Under the pieces are notes generated by a model that saw nothing but the letters and a program-made list of their open reading frames with translations, made no database searches and was not told where the DNA came from. Of a DNA stretch of 64,000 nt, positions 52,586 to 59,694 are shown piece after piece. Each line of letters begins with the position of its first letter. The first letter of the stretch is position 1. The DNA is taken from contig NZ_JAGYWA010000010.1 in assembly GCF_018383905.1 (NCBI RefSeq), positions 1 to 64,000 on the forward strand, given 5' to 3'. The stretch comes from Flavobacterium branchiicola (GTDB lineage Bacteria > Bacteroidota > Bacteroidia > Flavobacteriales > Flavobacteriaceae). Both the position numbers and the translations under genes were made by a program.

Positions 52586-54163
52586 TTATTTTTTCGGAGT
52601 CAGAATTTTTTTGATCATTGCATCTTCTTTTAGAACCACATCATAGTAATACATTTCACCGTACAATTGTCGTGCAAATTCTGCTGTAATGTAACGATCT
52701 ACCAAAGCTCTGGTTTTATCTAATTTCAAATCCAGACCCGTCATAAAAATGTAGTTTTTGAATTTCTTGAAATAAACATCAGATGTTTTCATTTTCTCTA
52801 AAAAGGCATTGAACTTCAATCCGGCAAAAGCATCTCTGTTTTTATCCAATTCTTCAAAAACAAAATGACCTACAATTCCGGTTTGCAGCAAATAAGCAAC
52901 ATTCTCATTTCCGTGCTCTGCTTCTAACGGAACAAAAACATCCGGAACAATTCCGCCACCGCCGTAAACGATTTTACCTTTTGGTGTTTTAAACTTTAAA
53001 GAATCGGCAACTTTTATACTGTCTTTTGCATAAAGCTCACCAGATTTAATACGCGATTCTGATTCTTTAAAATAGTCTTCATTTCCTTTTTTATATGGTT
53101 TCTGAATAGATCTTCCGGTTGGCGTATAATATCGTGCTACAGTTAATCTTACGGCTGATCCGTCGTTGAAATCCATTTCTCTTTGCACTAAACCTTTTCC
53201 AAACGAACGACGACCAACAATAGTTCCGCGATCATTATCCTGAATTGCACCCGCTAAAATTTCGCTTGCAGAAGCACTGTTTTCATTAATTAAAACATAT
53301 ACTTTTCCGGTTTCAAAACTACCGGCTTTTGTAGCGTATGTTTTTTCTGTAGTACCATTTTTATTTTTAGTAAAAACGATCAGTTGTTTATCTTTCAAAA
53401 ATTCATCAGCGATCGCTACAGCTTCTTCCATATAACCTCCGCCATTATCCCGAAGATCAATTACCAAAGATTCAATTCCTTTTTGTTTTAATCGGGTTAA
53501 ACCGGTTTTAAATTCATTAAAAGTAGTTTCAGCAAAACGATTGATTTTGATATAACCTGTATCACCTCCAACCATTAAAGATACATCGACACTTTTTATC
53601 GGGATAATATCTCTTTTAACTTTAAACTTCAGTTTCTTTTGTTCAGATTTTCTAAAAACGGTCAATTCAATTTCAGAACCTTGCTGGCCTTTTAATTTGG
53701 AGAATAAACTATCTGAAGGAAGTTTACGACCGTATAATTTTGTTTTTCCTGCAAATAAAATGCGGTCACCTGATTTTAATCCTGCTTTTGCCGATGGACC
53801 ATTTTCTACCGGTTTAATGATAGCAACGGAATCTTTGTACATATAAAAATTGATTCCGATTCCAACGAAATCACCTTTCATGCTTTCGGCCACCTCAGCT
53901 TGTTCGCTTGGCGGAATATAAACAGAATGCGGATCTAATTTTGATAAGATATTATCTACTGTAAGATTTACAATAGAATCTGTATTGATACTGTCGACAT
54001 ATTCGTTATTAATAAAATCGATCAGTTTATTTAATTTGGTTTTGGAGTAATTTTTGGCCAAAAACTGATCATCTACGGGAGCACTCATCAGGCTTCCGAG
54101 AACTATACCTAGAGCAAGGGTCGCTCCGATAACTAGTGGCAAATATTTTGAATTAAATTTCAT
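52586..54163 (-). CDS. S41-family C-terminal processing protease (CtpA-like)
   Basis: A 525-residue exported serine protease with an N-terminal membrane anchor (residues 7-27), PDZ domain (about 88-175, GIGINFYMYKDSVAIIKPVENGPSAKAGLKSGD) and S41 core. The catalytic Ser is in NENSASASEILAGAIQD and the Lys in GRRSFGKGLVQ. DLRDNGGGYMEEAVAIADEF is the conserved lead-in. It probably degrades or trims envelope proteins. Its start abuts the stop of the deaminase gene, so they form one operon. Confidence 0.93.
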   Translation of the reverse strand: MKFNSKYLPLVIGATLALGIVLGSLMSAPVDDQFLAKNYSKTKLNKLIDFINNEYVDSINTDSIVNLTVDNILSKLDPHSVYIPPSEQAEVAESMKGDFVGIGINFYMYKDSVAIIKPVENGPSAKAGLKSGDRILFAGKTKLYGRKLPSDSLFSKLKGQQGSEIELTVFRKSEQKKLKFKVKRDIIPIKSVDVSLMVGGDTGYIKINRFAETTFNEFKTGLTRLKQKGIESLVIDLRDNGGGYMEEAVAIADEFLKDKQLIVFTKNKNGTTEKTYATKAGSFETGKVYVLINENSASASEILAGAIQDNDRGTIVGRRSFGKGLVQREMDFNDGSAVRLTVARYYTPTGRSIQKPYKKGNEDYFKESESRIKSGELYAKDSIKVADSLKFKTPKGKIVYGGGGIVPDVFVPLEAEHGNENVAYLLQTGIVGHFVFEELDKNRDAFAGLKFNAFLEKMKTSDVYFKKFKNYIFMTGLDLKLDKTRALVDRYITAEFARQLYGEMYYYDVVLKEDAMIKKILTPKK

Positions 54164-54595
54164 TTACTCTTCCAGTACAGGAATATGTTCTACTTCAATT
54201 CCTGCTTTTATTAAAAATTGAATTCCGGAATCATCACGATATCCATCTTTATACACCACTCTTTTTATTCCTGACTGATGTATTAATTTACTGCATTCTT
54301 TGCAGGGAGAAAGTGTAATATACAAAGTTGCTCCCTCGCAGGATTGCGTTGATCGTGCAACTTTTAAAATTGCATTTGCCTCGGCGTGTAATACGTCCCA
54401 GCGTGTTAAGCCTTCGTCATCTTCACAGCAATTTTCAAAACCCGATGGCGTTCCGTTATAACCGTCAGAAATAATCATTCTGTCTTTTACTATAATGGCT
54501 CCAACTTGTTTACGTTTGCAATACGATAAAAGACTCCATTCTTTTGCAATTCTTAAATAGGCTTTATCGTATTTATTTAATTTTTTTACTTCCAT
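54164..54595 (-). CDS. dCMP/cytidine deaminase-family protein
   Basis: A 143-residue zinc deaminase of the dCMP deaminase (ComEB-like) group. The zinc motif is complete: HAEANAIL (His, catalytic Glu) and PCKECSKLIHQSG (two Cys). The N-terminal KRKQVGAIIVKDRMIISDGYNGTPSG is typical. It probably supplies dUMP from dCMP for thymidylate synthesis, although nucleoside or competence-type relatives exist. It lies between the HupE-like and protease genes, within 6 and 0 bases. Confidence 0.9.
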   Translation of the reverse strand: MEVKKLNKYDKAYLRIAKEWSLLSYCKRKQVGAIIVKDRMIISDGYNGTPSGFENCCEDDEGLTRWDVLHAEANAILKVARSTQSCEGATLYITLSPCKECSKLIHQSGIKRVVYKDGYRDDSGIQFLIKAGIEVEHIPVLEE

Positions 54596-54600
54596 TTATT

Positions 54601-55194
54601 TTATCTGTTCCATATTGGGCTTTCAATAATCATCGGAATTACAACTCCAACAATAAAAGCAGACATTACAAGTGCCCAGTCGCGTTTTGAAAAACGAAAT
54701 ACAGTCTGAACTATATATGATATTACCAAAACAACGAAAACAACAACTAGCTGTGCGGTTTCTATTCCTAAAGCAAATTCACCTAAAGGTATTAATTTTG
54801 AACTTGCAGATCCTCCTAAAATAGTTTTAAAATAGTTTGAGAATCCAAGTCCGTGTATGATTCCAAAAAACAATGTCACAAAAAAGATCAAATTTACACC
54901 GTCGTTTTTCGTCGCTTTTCCGGCCGTAAACAAGTGATATAAAGCGGTAATTAAAATCGTGATTGGAATTAAAAATTCAACAAGATTAACTTTTACTGCT
55001 ATAATTCCGAAAACAGAAAGTATTAATGCAACGGTATGACCGATCGTAAAAACAGAAACCAAAAGCAAAATACGTTTCCAGTCTTTAAATGTGTAAGGAA
55101 CGGTTAAGGCGATTAAAAAAAGAACATGATCGTAGGCATTTATATCTAAAACATGTTTTAATCCTATTTGAAAATAAATCCAAAATTCTGACAT
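54601..55194 (-). CDS. HupE/UreJ-like membrane protein
   Basis: A 197-residue protein with about six membrane helices. The family motif with conserved His and Asp is visible: GLKHVLDINAYDHVLFLIALTVPY and FTIGHTVALILS, plus FGIIHGLGFSNYF. HupE/UreJ proteins are implicated in nickel or cobalt uptake, but this Bacteroidota group is not linked here to any hydrogenase or urease gene, so the substrate is uncertain. It is the first gene of the deaminase-protease cluster. Confidence 0.85.
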   Translation of the reverse strand: MSEFWIYFQIGLKHVLDINAYDHVLFLIALTVPYTFKDWKRILLLVSVFTIGHTVALILSVFGIIAVKVNLVEFLIPITILITALYHLFTAGKATKNDGVNLIFFVTLFFGIIHGLGFSNYFKTILGGSASSKLIPLGEFALGIETAQLVVVFVVLVISYIVQTVFRFSKRDWALVMSAFIVGVVIPMIIESPIWNR

Positions 55195-55334
55195 AGGGGC
55201 AATTATATTAAATGATTAGGGGATGTAAACTTACGATTTATTTTGAAAATTTCGTAAAGTCTCTATTTAAAACAACGTAGAAAAATAAGTTAAATTTTAT
55301 GAGAAATTTAAAAACATTAAATTAAAATAACTTT

Positions 55335-55342
55335 TATCTTTG
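55335..55342 (+). promoter_or_regulatory. Probable -7 box before the TerB-like gene
   Basis: TATCTTTG matches TAnnTTTG exactly, 22 bases before the ATG at 55365. The -33 region is T/A-rich without a clean TTTG. Confidence 0.45.
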
Positions 55343-55364
55343 TTTTATAAAAACCTTATTAATT

Positions 55365-55796
55365 ATGCCATTTTCAGAATTATTTGACAACGAGTTCAAA
55401 CAAAGAAACAGAGGACATTTCTCTGCTATTGTGCGTGTAGCTTATGCGGACGGAAAAATTAATGAAGAAGAAAAAGCGTTTTTGGACAAACTAGCTTCAA
55501 GATTAGAAATTTCGGAAGACGAATACAAAGAAATACTTGTAGACCCATGGAGTCATCCAATCAACCCTCCTTACTTACATACCCAGCGTTTAGAGCGTTT
55601 GTATGACTTAGCAAGAATGGTTCACGTTGACCACCATTTAGGAGACCAACAAGAAGTTATGCTAAACCGTATGGGATTAGCCTTAGGATTTACTCCTGGA
55701 AATGTTAACTATATTATTTCAAAAGCTTTGTCTCTTGTAGACAAAAAAGTAGATTTAGATACTTTCCTTTTTGAAATGGAACACATGAATAAATAA
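55365..55796 (+). CDS. TerB-like (tellurite-resistance B fold) protein
   Basis: A 143-residue cytoplasmic helical protein of the TerB superfamily. It contains the acidic HFSAIVRVAYADGKINEEEKAFLDKLA helix and a second helix MVHVDHHLGDQQEVMLNRMGLALGF, the usual metal-contacting repeats. The single-domain form occurs widely in Bacteroidota without ter operon partners, as here, so tellurite resistance is not implied. The role is unknown. It is convergent with fbp. Confidence 0.85.
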   Translation: MPFSELFDNEFKQRNRGHFSAIVRVAYADGKINEEEKAFLDKLASRLEISEDEYKEILVDPWSHPINPPYLHTQRLERLYDLARMVHVDHHLGDQQEVMLNRMGLALGFTPGNVNYIISKALSLVDKKVDLDTFLFEMEHMNK

Positions 55797-55867
55797 TATT
55801 CAGTCATCAGTTTTTTAGTATTCAGCTTATACTGAAGATTAAAAATTGAAACTTTATATCAAATTAA

Positions 55868-55968
55868 AAAGCCGATAGATTTTAAAAATCTGTCGGCTTT
55901 GCTTTTTAATATTCAACTTGAAACTTGAAACAAATAAACCCGACAGGTTTTGAAAACCTGTCGGGTTT
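55868..55968. terminator. Two tandem hairpins between the TerB-like gene and fbp
   Basis: AAAGCCGATAGATTT/AAATCTGTCGGCTTT (55868-55900, with a G-U pair) and AAACCCGACAGG/CCTGTCGGGTTT (55936-55968) stand in tandem between convergent genes. The second is the same element as at position 80. Together they should terminate from both sides. Confidence 0.8.
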
Positions 55969-56023
55969 GCTTTAATATCAACTTCAAATCTGAAACTTCA
56001 AACCTGAAACCTGAAACAAAAAT

Positions 56024-57031
56024 TTAATTCGCCTCAGCCATAAATTGCTCTGCTTTTTCTACCATACTGTGACTTCCGCAGAAAAAAGGAACTCTTTGAT
56101 GTAATTCAGTTGGCTGGATTTCCATAATTCTTCCAAAACCATCTGTTGCTTTTCCTCCTGCTTGTTCTGCAATAAACGCCATTGGGTTACATTCATATAG
56201 TAAACGTAATTTTCCTTTTGGTGCTTTTGAACTTGTTGGATAAATATAAATTCCGCCTTTGATCATATTTCGATGAAAATCGGCTACTAAACTTCCGATA
56301 TATCTTGAAGTATAAGGTCTGTCTTCTTCTTCACGCTGACAATACTTGATGTAATTTTTTACTCCTTGCGGAAAGTGAACATAATTTCCTTCGTTTACCG
56401 AGTAGATATTTCCTTTTTCCGGAAATTTCATATTCGGATGTGAAAGGTAAAATGTACCAATCGCCGGATTCAGTGTAAAACCATTTACACCATGTCCAGT
56501 CGTATACACCAACATAGTCGAAGTTCCATAAATTACATAACCTGCTGCCACCTGATTGATTCCCGGTTGTAAAAAATCCTCGCTTGTTACCGGGGTTCCT
56601 ATTGGAGTAATTCTTCTGAAAACAGAAAAAATAGTTCCCACAGAAACATTTACATCAATGTTTGAAGATCCGTCAAGCGGATCCATTAAGATCACGTACT
56701 TATTATTATGACTGTTGTCGCTCCCCTGAACAGTAATAAAATCGTCGTTTTCTTCAGAAGCAATACCACAGACAATCTCACGGTTTATTAACGTCTGGAT
56801 AAATACTTCGTTGGCATAGACATCTAATTTTTGCTGGTCTTCTCCCTGAACATTTTGTTCGCCTGCGGCGCCAATAATGTCCACTAGTCCGGCTTTGTTT
56901 ACTTTATAGTTTACGACTTTTGCCGCCAAACGTATAGAGTTGATAATTCGGGAAAGCTCTCCCGACGAATACTGAAATGCTTTTTGGTTCTCAATAATAA
57001 ACTCTCCCAGTGTTTTATTGCGTTCTTCCAT
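56024..57031 (-). CDS. fbp: Class I fructose-1,6-bisphosphatase
   Basis: A 335-residue gluconeogenic enzyme that hydrolyses fructose 1,6-bisphosphate. The metal site DPLDGSSNIDVNVSVGTIF is near residues 117-135. GIASEENDDFI holds the conserved Glu pair, and KGGIYIYPTSSKAPKGKLRLLYECNPMAFIAEQAGG is the C-terminal substrate and metal segment. The length is normal. It is monocistronic and divergent from the GNAT gene. Confidence 0.96.
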   Translation of the reverse strand: MEERNKTLGEFIIENQKAFQYSSGELSRIINSIRLAAKVVNYKVNKAGLVDIIGAAGEQNVQGEDQQKLDVYANEVFIQTLINREIVCGIASEENDDFITVQGSDNSHNNKYVILMDPLDGSSNIDVNVSVGTIFSVFRRITPIGTPVTSEDFLQPGINQVAAGYVIYGTSTMLVYTTGHGVNGFTLNPAIGTFYLSHPNMKFPEKGNIYSVNEGNYVHFPQGVKNYIKYCQREEEDRPYTSRYIGSLVADFHRNMIKGGIYIYPTSSKAPKGKLRLLYECNPMAFIAEQAGGKATDGFGRIMEIQPTELHQRVPFFCGSHSMVEKAEQFMAEAN

Positions 57032-57124
57032 TTGCTATAACGTTGTAGTTTTAATTTTAAGTCACAAATATCGTTTTTTTTGTGAGAATGATTTAAAAAT
57101 TATTTTGTTAGTTTGCTACTATTG

Positions 57125-57132
57125 TATATTTG
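57125..57132 (+). promoter_or_regulatory. Probable promoter of the GNAT gene
   Basis: TATATTTG is an exact TAnnTTTG match. A TTTG begins 21 bases upstream of it (17-base spacer), slightly short of the usual 19. The predicted start would give a leader of about 65 bases. Confidence 0.5.
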
Positions 57133-57203
57133 CTAATAATCAGCAGAAAGCACTAATTAAAACAATGCTTTTTTAGCTAATAAACATCTAATAATACGAA
57201 TAT

Positions 57204-57692
57204 ATGAATATTAGAAAAGGAAATCCTGAAGACATGAAATCGGTTTTTGGATTAATACAGGAGCTGGCAATATTCGAAAAAGAACCTGAAGCAGTAGTAA
57301 TTACAGAAGAGGATTTGATTCGTGACGGTTTTGGCGAAAAACCATTATTTAATGTTTTTGTTGCAGAGATTGAAAATGACGAAAATCAAAAAGAAATAGT
57401 TGGAATTGCCTTATATTATTATCGCTATTCAACCTGGAAAGGAAAAACAATACATCTTGAAGATTTGATTGTAAAAGAGAAAATGCGAGGTACCGGTTTA
57501 GGATCTGCACTTTATTCTGAAATTATGAAACAAGGAAAAAGAGACAATGTTCGAAGAGTAGAATGGAATGTTCTGGACTGGAATACTCCGGCAGTTAAAT
57601 TCTACGAGAATTCAGGCGCAAAAATTCTCGAAGAATGGCGTGTTGTTCATATGGATGAAACCGGAATTGATTCGTTCTTAGAAAAATTATAA
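57204..57692 (+). CDS. GNAT-family N-acetyltransferase
   Basis: A 162-residue acetyltransferase. The acetyl-CoA binding loop appears as VKEKMRGTGLGSALYSEIMKQG (R/QxxGxG/A type, residues about 90-111). IHLEDLIV, WNVLDWNTPAVKFYENSGAKIL and YYYRYSTWKGKTIHLEDL are typical of the diamine (spermidine/spermine or thialysine) N-acetyltransferase-like subgroup, so a polyamine or lysine-analogue substrate is possible but inferred. It is followed by an inverted repeat and the aspartate kinase gene. Confidence 0.87.
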   Translation: MNIRKGNPEDMKSVFGLIQELAIFEKEPEAVVITEEDLIRDGFGEKPLFNVFVAEIENDENQKEIVGIALYYYRYSTWKGKTIHLEDLIVKEKMRGTGLGSALYSEIMKQGKRDNVRRVEWNVLDWNTPAVKFYENSGAKILEEWRVVHMDETGIDSFLEKL

Positions 57693-57703
57693 CAAATTTG
57701 TTC

Positions 57704-57762
57704 GCCACGAATTACACAAATTAGCACGAATTAAATTAGTGGAAATTCGTGTAATTCGTGGC
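57704..57762. repeat. GCCACGAATTACAC inverted repeat
   Basis: A perfect 14-bp inverted repeat (57704-57717 with 57749-57762) encloses AAATTAGCACGAATTAAA and is followed by A9 on the plus strand. It lies between the GNAT and aspartate kinase genes and may terminate the former. Family members are at 24824 and 43238. Confidence 0.75.
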
Positions 57763-57822
57763 AAAAAAAAATACTAGATTTCAATTAATCTGAAATCTGA
57801 AATTAAAAATCTAAAATTAAAA

Positions 57823-59082
57823 ATGAGAGTATTTAAATTTGGTGGAGCATCAGTAAAAGATGCAGACGGAATTAAAAACGTTTACGACGTTTTACAAAAA
57901 GTAGGTTACGAAGATGTGATTTTGGTTGTTTCGGCAATGGGAAAAACCACAAATGCTCTTGAAGTTGTAATCAAGAATTACTTTGAAAAATCGACAGAGT
58001 TAAATGCCTCTGTTCAGGAAATAAAAAAATATCACAATCAAATATTATTAGATTTATTTGAGGATGAAAAAAATGAGGTTTTTGCAGCTGTAACCGCTCA
58101 GTTTTCTGAATTGGAGTATTTTCTGGCACACAATAAATCGCCAAACTACAATTTTGTTTACGATCAGGTAGTGAGTTTTGGAGAATTAATCTCTACAACA
58201 ATTTTAAGTCATTATATGAATTTCAGAGGAATTCAGACGAAATGGCTTGATGTTCGTAATTTTATTAAAACAGATGCAACTTACAGAGATGCCGAAGTTG
58301 ATTGGGAAGCTACGCAACAAAATATCAGCAAAAATGTACCGCGCAAAATGCTAAACATCACGCAAGGTTTCCTTGGTGCCGACGAAAATAACTTTACTAC
58401 AACTTTAGGTCGTGAAGGTTCTGATTATACTGCCGGTATTTTTGCTTATTGCTTAAATGCTGAAAGTGTTACGATCTGGAAAGACGTTCCAGGAGTTATG
58501 AATGCCGATCCGCGTTATTTTGAAAATGCAAGTTTGCTGAATCAAATTTCGTATCGTGAAGCAATCGAATTGGCATTTTACGGCGCAACGGTTATTCACC
58601 CAAAAACATTACAACCGTTACAGAAAAAAGAAATTCCGTTGTATGTAAAATCATTTATCAATCCTTTATTAAAAGGAACCTGTGTTTCTAAAGGTGTTGA
58701 TTTAGAACCTCAATATCCTTGTTTCATTGTAAAAAGAGAGCAGCTTTTGATTTCGCTTTCTTCTATTGATTTCTCTTTTATTATGGAAGAAAACATCAGT
58801 GAGATTTTTGGATTATTCCACGAATTCAAAATCAAAGTAAACTTAATTCAGAACTCTGCCATTAGTTTCTCTGTTTGCGTGGAAGACAAATTTGGAAATT
58901 TCCCTGAAATGAATGCCACTCTTTCAAAAAAATTCAAAGTAGAATACAGCGAAAATGTAACCTTATATACAATCCGTCACTTTACAGAAGAGGCAGCACA
59001 AACAGTTGAAGCTAATAAAGAGGTTTTACTAAAACAAGTTAGCCGTGAAACCATGCAGATTGTGACTAAAGATTTAAATTAA
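57823..59082 (+). CDS. Monofunctional aspartate kinase
   Basis: A 419-residue enzyme that phosphorylates aspartate, the first step toward Lys, Thr, Met and diaminopimelate. The amino-acid kinase domain carries VFKFGGASVKDADGI (KFGG), SFGELISTTIL, GFLGADENNFTTTLGREGSDYTAG and WKDVPGVMNADPR. ACT-type regulatory repeats occupy about residues 300-400 (LISLSSIDFSFIMEE, KVNLIQNSAISFSVCVED). It is not fused to homoserine dehydrogenase, so it may be a second isozyme. It stands alone with a terminator at 59125. Confidence 0.93.
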   Translation: MRVFKFGGASVKDADGIKNVYDVLQKVGYEDVILVVSAMGKTTNALEVVIKNYFEKSTELNASVQEIKKYHNQILLDLFEDEKNEVFAAVTAQFSELEYFLAHNKSPNYNFVYDQVVSFGELISTTILSHYMNFRGIQTKWLDVRNFIKTDATYRDAEVDWEATQQNISKNVPRKMLNITQGFLGADENNFTTTLGREGSDYTAGIFAYCLNAESVTIWKDVPGVMNADPRYFENASLLNQISYREAIELAFYGATVIHPKTLQPLQKKEIPLYVKSFINPLLKGTCVSKGVDLEPQYPCFIVKREQLLISLSSIDFSFIMEENISEIFGLFHEFKIKVNLIQNSAISFSVCVEDKFGNFPEMNATLSKKFKVEYSENVTLYTIRHFTEEAAQTVEANKEVLLKQVSRETMQIVTKDLN

Positions 59083-59124
59083 TATTGCTTTATAAAAGGT
59101 AATTATTCAATTCAAATAATAGAG

Positions 59125-59156
59125 AAAGGCTTCGCTTAAATAGCGAAGCCTTTTTT
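59125..59156 (+). terminator. Aspartate kinase terminator
   Basis: AAAGGCTTCGCT pairs with AGCGAAGCCTTT around a 5-base loop and is followed by T residues to 59156, 43 bases after the stop codon. Confidence 0.92.
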
Positions 59157-59226
59157 GTAAGAAATATTCTTGTTTGAATTAATTTAACTAACTTTACTTT
59201 CCGCGTACTAATTCTATTTTTGAATT

Positions 59227-59451
59227 ATGAACAACAATGAACCATCAGAAGAAGAAAAAAACAAATGGATTAATGATCCTGACAACTGGGTTTGGGGGAT
59301 TTTTTATTTTAATCCAAAAGACAAAAGGTTATTTCCTCCCAAGAAAATTAAAGAATTTGGATACACGACTAATTTTGCCAATCCTAATTCTGTTTTTGCA
59401 CTTATTCTTTTAATGGCGGTTCTTATTATTTTAGGAAGATTTATAAAGTAA
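59227..59451 (+). CDS. DUF5808-type small membrane protein
   Basis: A 74-residue protein. Residues 15-50 (DPDNWVWGIFYFNPKDKRLFPPKK then FGYTTNFANP) follow the DUF5808 pattern of a short cytoplasmic motif, and a single membrane helix occupies residues 53-71. The function is unknown. A second small membrane protein gene follows after 20 bases on the same strand. TATTTTTG just 4 bases before the ATG resembles a -7 box, but its position would give a leaderless or truncated message. Confidence 0.75.
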   Translation: MNNNEPSEEEKNKWINDPDNWVWGIFYFNPKDKRLFPPKKIKEFGYTTNFANPNSVFALILLMAVLIILGRFIK

Positions 59452-59471
59452 ATTATTTAAAACTCTTTTTT

Positions 59472-59666
59472 ATGGCTAAGAAAAACATCTTCTTATTTTT
59501 TCTCCTTCTTGGAATAGTGTTTATCATTTTAAACTTATTTTTAATTGTATCAAAGGAATCGAAAGACATTACGTTGACCGAATTTAGTATTGTAGTCGGG
59601 CCCATTTTATCCTGTATTGCTTTCTTTATTGGCTACAGGGTTGAAAACAAAAAAGAGGTTACCTAA
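59472..59666 (+). CDS. Small two-helix membrane protein
   Basis: A 64-residue protein with two hydrophobic helices (residues 5-26 and 38-56) separated by a polar loop (VSKESKDITLTE) and a charged C-terminus (ENKKEVT). No family is recognised. It follows the DUF5808-type gene closely and is probably co-transcribed. It ends 28 bases from the convergent receptor gene. Confidence 0.62.
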   Translation: MAKKNIFLFFLLLGIVFIILNLFLIVSKESKDITLTEFSIVVGPILSCIAFFIGYRVENKKEVT

Positions 59667-59694
59667 TTTTTTTGTTATTCTTAACTATAATAAT

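Noticed and set aside
57704..57822. A second amino-acid attenuator before aspartate kinase
   Set aside because: There is an inverted repeat but no leader ORF rich in Lys, Thr or Met codons, and it is followed by A rather than T.
59214..59221. TATTTTTG just before the DUF5808-type gene as its promoter
   Set aside because: It lies about 4 bases before the ATG, which would put the transcription start inside the gene; chance match in A+T-rich DNA.
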